Assembly (NCBI GenBank): GCA_009929615.1
Contig: SAAB01000017.1
Span: forward strand, 1 to 59,138
From: Clostridia bacterium
GTDB lineage: Bacteria; Bacillota; Clostridia; Lachnospirales; Lachnospiraceae
Reading direction: 5' to 3'
Length of the DNA stretch: 59,138 bases
Shown: in pieces, positions 25,968 through 34,187 of the stretch
Layout of the letters: each line of letters starts with the position of its first letter
Position numbering within the stretch: the stretch's first letter is position 1
Position numbers and translations under genes: made by a program
The notes under the pieces: generated by a model
The model's input: only the letters and a program-made list of their open reading frames with translations
What the model was told of the DNA's origin: nothing
The model's database searches: none

Positions 25968-28775
25968 TTATTTTGTTTCCATAAACTTTACAAGCGTTTC
26001 ATAAAGCTTCTTCGGTTCTATCGGTTTTGATAAATGATAATTCATTCCCGCTTCAATGGTTTTCTTTTTCTCCTCCAGAAAAGCATCCGCTGTCATGGCA
26101 ATAATCGGTACTTTCATAGCATCTTTTCTGGACAGGTCGCGAATTTTCCGGGTCGCTTCCAATCCATCCATAATTGGCATCCGAATATCCATCAGGATAA
26201 TATCATAGAAGCCTTCTTCCGATTCCAAAAATGCTGTTACGGCATCCGCACCGTTTTTGGCTATGGTCACACTGCAGCCCGCCTTTTCCAAAACCCTCGA
26301 AGCCACACGGATATTTAAATCATTATCCTCCACCAGAAGCACTTCGCAGTCTTCAAGTTTTGTCCCCACCTCAATTTCTTCACTTTCTGCCACACAACTT
26401 CCATCAGCAAGTGGAAAATATAAATCCACAGTAAATTCCGTTCCCTCACCCAAACGGCTTTTTACAGAAATACTTCCCTCCATCTCTTCAACCAGATGTT
26501 TCACAATGGAAAGTCCCAGGCCAGTTCCCTGATTTGAGGCATTCTCGTTCGTCTTTTCCTGAATAAATGGTTCGAAAATATGAGGCAGAAATTCTTCGCT
26601 TATCCCAATACCGCTATCCCGGACAACCATCCGGAGTCCATATTTACCCTTCATATCAGCAATATGTTCTAATATGAGTTCTACACTGCCACCCTCCGGA
26701 GTAAACTTCGCTGAATTTGACAAAAGATTAAACACAATCTGATTCATTCGCAATTTATCTGCCAGAATACATCCATTTAATGTATCTGCATAATAGGTGA
26801 AATCTATCTTCTTTGCACGCATCAAGGGCTGAATAACCGCTGTAATATTGCGTTTAAATTCTTCCAGAGTATAAGGTTCCGGCTTTAATTTCAGTTCCCC
26901 GCTCTCAATCTTACTCAAATCTAAAATATCATTTACCAGTCCCAAAAGGAAATGACTGGATGAATCAATATCCCCAAGATATGTCTGTATCTGTTTGGAC
27001 GCCTCTTCATCTCTGGCAAGTGCTGTCATTCCGATAATGGCATTCATCGGTGTCCGTATATCATGGCTCATTCTGGAAAGGAATTCGGTTTTTGCCTGAT
27101 TTGCCTGCTCTGCTGATTTCAGTGCCGCTGACAGCTTCTCGTTTACTGCCCGCTCCCGTTTTCTTTCCCGCCGATTTATGCAAATGAGAACGATTCCAAG
27201 GAGAATGATAAAAAATATGGCAAGGAGGCCGATCAGCACCACCGGATAATCATAAATAAAACCGATAAGACTCGTCTGAACGCCGTCATAGTAGGTATAT
27301 GGTTCTGACAGATAACTAATATCCGTCTCTGTAATTGAATCAATACTTTTCTTTATAATCGATGCCAGAAGGGCATTCTCCTGATTATTAACCGCAATAG
27401 AAAAGGATACGGAAATCCCCACTGCCGGTATCACTGCCAATGAATTGGTTACATCCGCATAAACCATCTCCTGGGCATTTCGCGTATACATATAAGCAAA
27501 ATCCACGTCCCCATTCAACACCGCATCTTTACATTCTTCCATCGTATCAAAGGCAACATTTTCTTCACCCGGTCTATTAGTAATAACCTTATTCGCAATA
27601 CTGCTTCTTACCACTGCACACCGATTCCCAGCACCACTATAGCCTTTTCGAATTAATTTTGAAGCAGAACTGGTATAATAAACCCCGGTCACCATATATC
27701 CCATATTCTCTGCCGCACCATAGCTGTCTGTAAAATCGCAGATTATACTCTCACTGGATGATTGAAATTTAGATACGTATTCATCTCTGTTGTCCACATC
27801 CGCCATTTGGATATCAAGCCCTGTACGTGCAAAAATCTCCTGACAAATATCTACCAGAAGCCCTTTTGGCCTGCCCTCTCCATAATAAGATAATGGTTTA
27901 CGGTCTGGATTAACCAAAGCCTGAAAGGTAATACCATTTTTATTACATTCCTCTATGAACTTCTGTTCTTCTTTCGTAAAGGCTATAACGCCTCCAGTAT
28001 CCGAACTATAATATTTCTTATATAAATCCTCCTTAAAAGATGGATTACTTTCTTGAATTTTCCCTAAAGCGTCATTGACTTCCCGCAAAAGAGCCGTATT
28101 CCCCTTTTTGACAATAACATAAAAAGGCTTTTCATCAAACTGGTCCAGAGTCCACACGTCATCAAGCTTTAAAAGATTACTGGTAACAATCATATCAATA
28201 TCGCCATTTTTAAGCATCTCTACCAGTTCATCAGGAACATCTGCTTCAACAGCCTTATATGTAAATCCGTGCTCTGTGGCATAGGCCGCAAAGCTGTCAT
28301 TCCGACTGTTGTTCGCCAACATCCCGACCCTTGCACCATTCCACTGACTATAATCATCCGTATCATAACGATTATCCCCGGCCTTGATGGTTATTCTGGT
28401 CGAACTGTATCCAATAGGCAAATCAGAATACTCAAAAATCTCCTGACGTTCTTCTGTCAATGTTGCTGACGTCAACAAGTCTATCTCTCCGCTCTCCAGC
28501 ATCTCCTGAACTTCCTGCCAGCTGGCATTGTCCTTATACCCAACATACTCATAAGTCCAATTTTCGTATATGTACATTTGCTGCAGAATATCATAACCGT
28601 AGCCACTCTTCGTTCCATTCTCGCTCTCCATATGATATCCATCAAAGGGAAAGAACCCAACTCTCACTGTTTTTTTTGGTGCATCTCCCATAGCTGATAT
28701 AGGCATCTGCACTAACAGGACTGCCATTAGAAAAATAGCTATGCTGCATTTTAGAATCTTATATCTATTTGTCAT
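25968..28775 (-). CDS. Hybrid sensor histidine kinase with two extracellular solute-binding domains
   Basis: Receptor kinase of 935 residues. In order: a signal/anchor segment (about 8-30), two periplasmic-binding-type domains of the SBP_bac_3 family (35-257 and 265-495), and a membrane helix (511-533). Then come a HisKA domain with His571 in MSHDIRTPMNAI, an ATPase domain (N box NLLSNSAKF, G boxes DSGIGIS and GTGLGLS), and a receiver with Asp863 in LMDIRMPIMDG. The paired binding domains resemble BvgS-type sensors and suggest amino acid or small-ligand sensing. No HPt domain is present, so a separate one would be needed to relay phosphate. It lies 25 nt after a CHASE-GGDEF gene. Confidence 0.93.
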   Translation of the reverse strand: MTNRYKILKCSIAIFLMAVLLVQMPISAMGDAPKKTVRVGFFPFDGYHMESENGTKSGYGYDILQQMYIYENWTYEYVGYKDNASWQEVQEMLESGEIDLLTSATLTEERQEIFEYSDLPIGYSSTRITIKAGDNRYDTDDYSQWNGARVGMLANNSRNDSFAAYATEHGFTYKAVEADVPDELVEMLKNGDIDMIVTSNLLKLDDVWTLDQFDEKPFYVIVKKGNTALLREVNDALGKIQESNPSFKEDLYKKYYSSDTGGVIAFTKEEQKFIEECNKNGITFQALVNPDRKPLSYYGEGRPKGLLVDICQEIFARTGLDIQMADVDNRDEYVSKFQSSSESIICDFTDSYGAAENMGYMVTGVYYTSSASKLIRKGYSGAGNRCAVVRSSIANKVITNRPGEENVAFDTMEECKDAVLNGDVDFAYMYTRNAQEMVYADVTNSLAVIPAVGISVSFSIAVNNQENALLASIIKKSIDSITETDISYLSEPYTYYDGVQTSLIGFIYDYPVVLIGLLAIFFIILLGIVLICINRRERKRERAVNEKLSAALKSAEQANQAKTEFLSRMSHDIRTPMNAIIGMTALARDEEASKQIQTYLGDIDSSSHFLLGLVNDILDLSKIESGELKLKPEPYTLEEFKRNITAVIQPLMRAKKIDFTYYADTLNGCILADKLRMNQIVFNLLSNSAKFTPEGGSVELILEHIADMKGKYGLRMVVRDSGIGISEEFLPHIFEPFIQEKTNENASNQGTGLGLSIVKHLVEEMEGSISVKSRLGEGTEFTVDLYFPLADGSCVAESEEIEVGTKLEDCEVLLVEDNDLNIRVASRVLEKAGCSVTIAKNGADAVTAFLESEEGFYDIILMDIRMPIMDGLEATRKIRDLSRKDAMKVPIIAMTADAFLEEKKKTIEAGMNYHLSKPIEPKKLYETLVKFMETK

Positions 28776-28800
28776 CTGCTCTTCCCCACCTGCATTTTAT

Positions 28801-30180
28801 TTACAAGCAATACTGATTTCTCCCCTGCTCTTTCGCCTGATACAGTTTTTCATCCGCCCTGTGCACCTGCTCATAGTACACCGACTTCTCCGGACTTATG
28901 TAATAATCGCCCCCCATGCTGACAGTGATATGAAGTTCTGGAATATCTTCAAAATGAATATCTCTTATCTGTTCCAAAATTCCTTTCATCTTCTGTTCAA
29001 AGCGTTCATGGGTCACATTATTAAGAAGCATAATAAATTCATCGCCACCATACCGAATGACACAATCTCCATTAAAGGACTGGCAGTTATCCAGTAAAAC
29101 CTGTGCTCCCGCCATAATAACCCTGTCTCCGATTTCATGTCCATAGGTATCGTTAAACTGTTTAAAATAATCGATATCAATCATAATCATGGAATATTTT
29201 AAATTTGAATCGTACCATTGCCCCGTTCTCTGATTGACCAGAAACATATTCACATACTGTCGTGAATAACAGGAGGTTAGGGCATCCAAATGGGCCAGCT
29301 TTTCAAGTTTTGCATTGACCAGCCGGATATTTATCTTGTCAATCTGAATAGCTGTCATCAAAATCGCAAACAGTAAAATGGCAAGAAATACTACCGTCGA
29401 CTCCATAATATTATACCAGCCATTAACCGGTGCCAGGTCCAGATTCCAGTTCAAATTAGAAATGGCAAAATTTTGCGTTACCGGCTTCGATGGCTCTGTA
29501 TCTGACGCGGCAATGATTACCGGCTCGCCATCTTCCCCTTCATACCAAAGCCTGTAATAATATCCGCTTTTCACCAGGTCATCCAGTTTCAGAGATTCCA
29601 ATAATATATTATAATCCAGGGTAATCGTTACAAGTCCCCAAAATTCTCTTGCATCACCACTGCCAATATATACCGGCAGACGTCCACCCATGCCCATGCC
29701 ACCCTGCACCAGTGAAAACGGATTTGTTACTACCAATTCATTTTTTTCATAAGCCTCAATGGCTTCTGTATTGCCCTCTCTGGATGGGTCCATAAAATCA
29801 AAGCCAATCAGCCCTTCATTGTCCTTCAACGGATAGACTTTTTCGACAACACCACCCGGTGCAATGGCAATATTTTTAATGGATATTCCACTATACTGAG
29901 CAGTTTCCTGAAGAATTGCCTCTGCAACCGCATCAACACCCTCCATACTTCCATTGTCTGAAACAATGATGTTTCGAATCGCGTAGTCCCGTGCAAAAAT
30001 CACATCAAACCGGTCCCGAATCGTGCTCATCTCACTATTGGCTGTAGCCAGTGCCCGTTCCTGGCTCTGCTCAAATGCCCTCTGCATAAATAAAATATAA
30101 ATTCCTGACATCACTAAAAAGACCAGAATAAATACCATTGCCGGACGAAACCAATATTTCTTTGCAAGCGACTTCTTCAT
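28801..30180 (-). CDS. CHASE-domain membrane diguanylate cyclase
   Basis: Predicted c-di-GMP synthase of 459 residues. A membrane helix (13-31) is followed by an extracellular CHASE-like sensing domain (about 55-250), with the hallmark region KNIAIAPGGVVEKVYPLKDN and WGLVTITLDY. A second helix lies at about 262-280, then a GGDEF domain with GGDEF at 378-382. The RxxD inhibitory site is lost (FNGD), so product inhibition through that site is unlikely. GGAGGGG lies before the start. It heads the transcript that continues into the hybrid kinase. Confidence 0.92.
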   Translation of the reverse strand: MKKSLAKKYWFRPAMVFILVFLVMSGIYILFMQRAFEQSQERALATANSEMSTIRDRFDVIFARDYAIRNIIVSDNGSMEGVDAVAEAILQETAQYSGISIKNIAIAPGGVVEKVYPLKDNEGLIGFDFMDPSREGNTEAIEAYEKNELVVTNPFSLVQGGMGMGGRLPVYIGSGDAREFWGLVTITLDYNILLESLKLDDLVKSGYYYRLWYEGEDGEPVIIAASDTEPSKPVTQNFAISNLNWNLDLAPVNGWYNIMESTVVFLAILLFAILMTAIQIDKINIRLVNAKLEKLAHLDALTSCYSRQYVNMFLVNQRTGQWYDSNLKYSMIMIDIDYFKQFNDTYGHEIGDRVIMAGAQVLLDNCQSFNGDCVIRYGGDEFIMLLNNVTHERFEQKMKGILEQIRDIHFEDIPELHITVSMGGDYYISPEKSVYYEQVHRADEKLYQAKEQGRNQYCL

Positions 30181-30215
30181 AGAAATCCCCTCCGTGTGTT
30201 TAAGTTTATTGTATA

Positions 30216-30244
30216 ATTATAAACTTTTTTTATCCATTATACAA
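30216..30244 (-). promoter_or_regulatory. Predicted promoter with inverted repeat before the CHASE-GGDEF gene
   Basis: On the minus strand, -35 TTGTAT (30239-30244) and -10 TATAAT (30216-30221) are 17 nt apart. An inverted repeat AAGTTTAT / ATAAACTT (30202-30209 with 30219-30226) overlaps the -10 and may be an operator. Confidence 0.5.
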
Positions 30245-30319
30245 CTCATAAAACCCGTGTGCATGGCTTTTATACCGCTTATGCCAGTATACCCGATTTA
30301 CTATATCAACACTTTTATT

Positions 30320-30925
30320 TTATTCACTAAGTTCCATGGTTTCCTCTAATATATGCAAACACTCCTGCATGGAAGCTTCAAATTCCTTATCATTATTATT
30401 TTTAAATATTAAAAGGTCGTCTTTAATCGCCGGATCATCCAGATTCTCAGGAATAGCAAAATTACAGTCCGCAATGTATTCATCCCAATGCTCCAGTTTC
30501 CATGTGTCCCGGTCAGAATTACGTTCAATCATACGTTTATGAACAATATCCGGTTCTGTTTCAACCCATACAACGACTAAAGTTGCATTTTTCTCTTTTA
30601 ATTTATCCTTCAGCTGATTAATATAATTCATGTCCCGGATTTCACGGGTAAAGGGTGCATTAATCAAAACAATATCATCATACCGCAAAGCTTCTAATGC
30701 CAATTCCACGACACAGTCATATTCATAATTTCGAATATTCTCTTCAAAGAAATCACTGCTCCTGTTGTAAGGTTCATTAGCAACAATAAAAATCTGTTTA
30801 GACAAGGTAATTAATGTGTCCTTATCCAGATATACAACATGTTTTAACCGCTCAGCCAAAGCTTTGGAAATATATGTTTTTCCACATGCCGGCGGCGATG
30901 TTACCAGAATCAGTTTCTTTACCAT
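30320..30925 (-). CDS. P-loop AAA/kinase-like NTPase
   Basis: Protein of 201 residues starting with a P-loop, VTSPPACGKTYISKALAE. The first glycine of the usual GxxxxGK[ST] is replaced by serine. The rest resembles small kinases of the zeta-toxin/nucleoside-kinase fold: YLDKDTLI, VLINAPFTREIRD, VVWVETEPDIVHKRMIERNSDRDTWK. The substrate is not recognisable. It follows two genes of unknown function by 34 nt and is probably their cotranscribed partner. Confidence 0.75.
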   Translation of the reverse strand: MVKKLILVTSPPACGKTYISKALAERLKHVVYLDKDTLITLSKQIFIVANEPYNRSSDFFEENIRNYEYDCVVELALEALRYDDIVLINAPFTREIRDMNYINQLKDKLKEKNATLVVVWVETEPDIVHKRMIERNSDRDTWKLEHWDEYIADCNFAIPENLDDPAIKDDLLIFKNNNDKEFEASMQECLHILEETMELSE

Positions 30926-30959
30926 AATACTCTGCCTCCCTATTTTTCATTCGAATCTT

Positions 30960-31553
30960 TCATATTATATTATATACCGATTTCCCCGTAATCGCCCAGT
31001 ACAAATTATCAATCATATCCTTATATGCCGGGTCATAGGCTGCCAGCCTGCTGATTATCTCGCTTCGCCGAAACTGTCTTAAATAAAGCTGTTCTCTTTC
31101 AATACATTTTAAATAAGCATAAATGGCATCTATCCCCTGATATTTCGTCATGTCAATTAGAACCGGATAATCCAATGTTAAAATTGTATCCTGGGGATAA
31201 AACTTTGCATCATACCATTTGAAAAACTCAGGCATCCCCTTGATAACCGTATCCGAAAGGCATCGATTATTATAATCATCAAAATAAGACACTATGTTAT
31301 TATATAAATTCAGTGTATCCTTTACCTTCTTTATCAGATTCTCATAGCCAATTTTATAAGCATCTTCTGCCGGCAGCTTTCCTCCAATCTTCTGGAGCCC
31401 TCTGCTATTTCCGGGTATCTTTCGAATACAGTAAATAACAGCGCCCATTAACTGCTGGGCCTTTTCGTAGGTGATGGAACTGCTTTCATTTCCTGTATAT
31501 TTTTCAACCAGCTTTGCAACAACCGGTACCAGTTCTTCCATTGTATAGGTCAT
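30960..31553 (-). CDS. Conserved protein of unknown function (DUF6179-like, uncertain)
   Basis: A soluble, largely helical protein of 197 residues, rich in Tyr and Lys, without recognisable catalytic motifs. It resembles a clostridial family that I associate with the name DUF6179, but I cannot confirm the label. ATG 31553 is chosen because GAGG lies just upstream, overlapping the stop codon of the previous gene (TGAGGAAAAGATG), which implies translational coupling. The longer frame would need a TTG at 31571. Confidence 0.6.
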   Translation of the reverse strand: MTYTMEELVPVVAKLVEKYTGNESSSITYEKAQQLMGAVIYCIRKIPGNSRGLQKIGGKLPAEDAYKIGYENLIKKVKDTLNLYNNIVSYFDDYNNRCLSDTVIKGMPEFFKWYDAKFYPQDTILTLDYPVLIDMTKYQGIDAIYAYLKCIEREQLYLRQFRRSEIISRLAAYDPAYKDMIDNLYWAITGKSVYNII

Positions 31554-31560
31554 CTTTTCC

Positions 31561-32067
31561 TCACTCTCCAAACAAGTTTTTCAGTGCCTCCATGTACAAC
31601 TCCCTGTCCCACTTTGGAATAAGGTCGAAATCCTGTTCTCCCTGATAACCAGCCCTTATAGCCTGGGCAAAAATCTCCAAACAGGTCCCCGATAGATAAT
31701 CCAAGTCCCCATAGCAAGTCGTTTCAAACTGTTCTTTCATAAAGTGCATCAACTCATCATCTGTAATTTCATCCATCACTTCATTCTTATAGAGATAGAA
31801 AATATCCTGCAGCTGAAGGAGTATATCCACATAATGACTCTGGTCAATAAAGGCTGAATCACAGAATTCAAAAATAAGTTTTGGCATAATTCCCTGTCCA
31901 AATTCCACCCGTTGCTGTTCTTTAAGTGCATTCTGCCGCCCCAGTGCCAGTACTTCCGCATCTTTTTCCGTTAAAATCAGACCAAACTGCTTCGTGTATT
32001 CATTACTTTTCATAATCGTCTGAATCTGATTCTGCCCGCTTATCATTTCCAACCAGTTCTTTTTCAT
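31561..32067 (-). CDS. Conserved protein of unknown function (DUF6323-like, uncertain)
   Basis: Soluble helical protein of 168 residues, acidic, with the conserved-looking stretch LTEKDAEVLALGRQNALKEQQRVEFG and a C-terminal run on cysteine and aromatic residues. I recall such proteins as DUF6323 paired with DUF6179 proteins in Clostridia, but this is from memory. Its stop forms part of the ribosome-binding site of the next gene. The Shine-Dalgarno sequence of its own start is weak (GGGGG). Confidence 0.6.
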   Translation of the reverse strand: MKKNWLEMISGQNQIQTIMKSNEYTKQFGLILTEKDAEVLALGRQNALKEQQRVEFGQGIMPKLIFEFCDSAFIDQSHYVDILLQLQDIFYLYKNEVMDEITDDELMHFMKEQFETTCYGDLDYLSGTCLEIFAQAIRAGYQGEQDFDLIPKWDRELYMEALKNLFGE

Positions 32068-32168
32068 GCTAAGCCCCCAATCTTTAATTAGGAACTGAGT
32101 ATATCACCTCATTGAAACATATACCAGTCTTGAAAAAAAGCCAATTTTGTGGTAATATAATGTCAAGA

Positions 32169-32204
32169 AAAGGTCCAACGGCTTATAAAATCCGCTGAAC
32201 CTTT
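32169..32204 (-). terminator. Probable terminator after the HD phosphohydrolase gene
   Basis: AAAGGTCCAACGG (32169-32181) pairs with CCGCTGAACCTTT (32192-32204) with two G-U type mismatches. T-rich sequence lies on both sides. Confidence 0.6.
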
Positions 32205-32214
32205 ATTTTTTTCA

Positions 32215-32802
32215 TCACTTGCGAATATTTCCTTTACGAATATTCGCTTTTATTAACCCATCTGTCACTTCAAATAATGTTTGGGAACCTTCTTTTGTTT
32301 TTGTCTGGCGTCCATAGACCTGCTCTGATGTCACCTGATGTTCCCGCCAGTCACCCCCATTATTGCTGTCATTTAATAATAATGGTTGAAGATTATCCAT
32401 AGCATGGGCAAATTTTGCCTCGGCTGTCAGATTATCTTCAAATTCATCAAAAATTGCCTGTAGATTAAATTTCTGGTCCTCCGGCAGCAATGAATATATC
32501 CGTTCCTTTGCCGCCTCTTCCCGGGCTTTCTGGGTCTTTAACCCCTCTGTATCATAAGCATAGGTATCCCCCGCATCAATTTCTACCACGTCATGAATCA
32601 AACACATAAGCATCACCCTTGAAACATCGATGGGCTCATTGGAATATTCCTGCAGCAGATATGCCATAATAGCCATATGCCACGCATGTTCAGCGTCATT
32701 TTCCCTTCTGCCATGTCCCGATAAATGAGTCTGACGAAAAATATTCTTTTCTTTATCAATTTCTAATATAAATTCCAGTTGTTTTTTCAAACGTGTATCC
32801 AT
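32215..32802 (-). CDS. HD domain phosphohydrolase (YfbR-like)
   Basis: Metal-dependent phosphohydrolase of 195 residues with the HD signature spread over GRRENDAEHAWHMAIMAYLL (residues 27-46) and LIHDVVEIDAGD near residue 68. This arrangement matches the YfbR/YGK1 group of 5'-deoxynucleotidases, which remove phosphate from deoxynucleoside monophosphates. The substrate is inferred from the family. It follows mgtE by 18 nt and could be cotranscribed. Confidence 0.82.
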   Translation of the reverse strand: MDTRLKKQLEFILEIDKEKNIFRQTHLSGHGRRENDAEHAWHMAIMAYLLQEYSNEPIDVSRVMLMCLIHDVVEIDAGDTYAYDTEGLKTQKAREEAAKERIYSLLPEDQKFNLQAIFDEFEDNLTAEAKFAHAMDNLQPLLLNDSNNGGDWREHQVTSEQVYGRQTKTKEGSQTLFEVTDGLIKANIRKGNIRK

Positions 32803-32820
32803 AATAAAGTTCCTCTTATC

Positions 32821-34152
32821 CTATAAATAAGGCATCACAACAGTTGCCAGTCCTAAAAAGAAGAAAAATCCTAATACATCTGTAAATGTAGTTACAAATA
32901 CACCACTGGCTAAGGCCGGGTCTATTTTCATCTTATTGAGAATAACCGGAACCGCATACCCCACAATCGCTGCACAGAGCATATTTAAAAGCATAGCAAT
33001 GGCTGCAATCAGACCAAAAATCGGATTAAATTCATAAAACATGGCAATGCCGGCAACAAACAGCCCAATGACTGCCCCCGTTGCAAGCCCTACAAAAACT
33101 TCCTTCAAAAGTATTCGTTTGGCATTCTTTTTATCAACTTCACCTAAAGAAATACCACGGATAATAATCGTCAATGTCTGTGTTCCCGCATTTCCGCCCA
33201 TTCCGGATATGATGGTCATAACTGCACTCAATGCAACAATTTTTGAAATGGTTTCTGAAAACATATCAATGACACTGCTGGCCAAAATAGCTGTAATCAG
33301 ATTGACTATCAGCCATGGAAGTCTGGATTTAATGGAATCCTTAATGGAACCATCAACTTTTTCTTCCTTATCAATTCCGGCCATACGGTGAATATCTTCT
33401 GTCGTTTCTTCAATCATGATTTCCAGGATATCATCAACCGTAATAACCCCAATCATGTGACTATCATCATCCACAACCGGCATTAACATAAATCCATATT
33501 TTTCAAAGGTCTGGGCAACTTCTTCCTGGTCAACACTATAATGAACACTCATGACATTCGGATTCATAATTTCCTTAATCGGCGTTGTCAGTTCATTATT
33601 TACCATATCTCTCAAGGTTACGACGCCTTTTAAATGATAGTCATAGTCTACAATATAGAGATTGTAGGTCGTCTCCGCATCTGTTTCATTACGGATATAT
33701 TTTAATGCACCTTCAATCGTATTATTTTCATAGATAGCCAAAAACTCGGTGGTCATAATACCGCCGGCGGTATCTTCGTCATATTTCAAAAGCTTTTCAA
33801 CGTCACTTCGAGCTTCCTGGTCTAACAGGCCGATGACATACTTTTTCCGGTCATCATCGACTTCATTAACCAAATCGGCCACATCATCACTGGCCATGGA
33901 ACTGAGGATTTCACCTTTTTCCTTGTCTGTAAACTTCTGCAGCAATTGAATCAGTTCATCTTCATCTGCTTCTTCAAATATTTCTGCAATCAATTCTTTA
34001 GGCAGAGGAATCAGTAAGTCATGCACATCCTCCCTATCAATAATTGCTTCTAATATATCTGCTGGATGGACGTATTTATCAATTGCTTCCAGATTATCCT
34101 CATTCAAATTTTGCAGCATTCCTATTATTTCATCTGTTTCAAACTTTCGCAT
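32821..34152 (-). CDS. mgtE: Magnesium transporter MgtE
   Basis: Magnesium channel of 443 residues with the family's three parts: an N-terminal Mg-sensing helical domain (about 1-120), a pair of CBS domains (about 125-245), and five membrane helices (about 275-443). The latter include SGMGGNAGTQTLTIIIRGISLGE. A second Mg2+ transporter gene (corA-like) lies 17 kb away in the same window. There is no space for an M-box riboswitch, since the ABC-F gene ends 35 nt upstream. Confidence 0.95.
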   Translation of the reverse strand: MRKFETDEIIGMLQNLNEDNLEAIDKYVHPADILEAIIDREDVHDLLIPLPKELIAEIFEEADEDELIQLLQKFTDKEKGEILSSMASDDVADLVNEVDDDRKKYVIGLLDQEARSDVEKLLKYDEDTAGGIMTTEFLAIYENNTIEGALKYIRNETDAETTYNLYIVDYDYHLKGVVTLRDMVNNELTTPIKEIMNPNVMSVHYSVDQEEVAQTFEKYGFMLMPVVDDDSHMIGVITVDDILEIMIEETTEDIHRMAGIDKEEKVDGSIKDSIKSRLPWLIVNLITAILASSVIDMFSETISKIVALSAVMTIISGMGGNAGTQTLTIIIRGISLGEVDKKNAKRILLKEVFVGLATGAVIGLFVAGIAMFYEFNPIFGLIAAIAMLLNMLCAAIVGYAVPVILNKMKIDPALASGVFVTTFTDVLGFFFFLGLATVVMPYL

Positions 34153-34187
34153 AATCTTCCCCTAGTATGTCTGCACCTTTCAATCCA

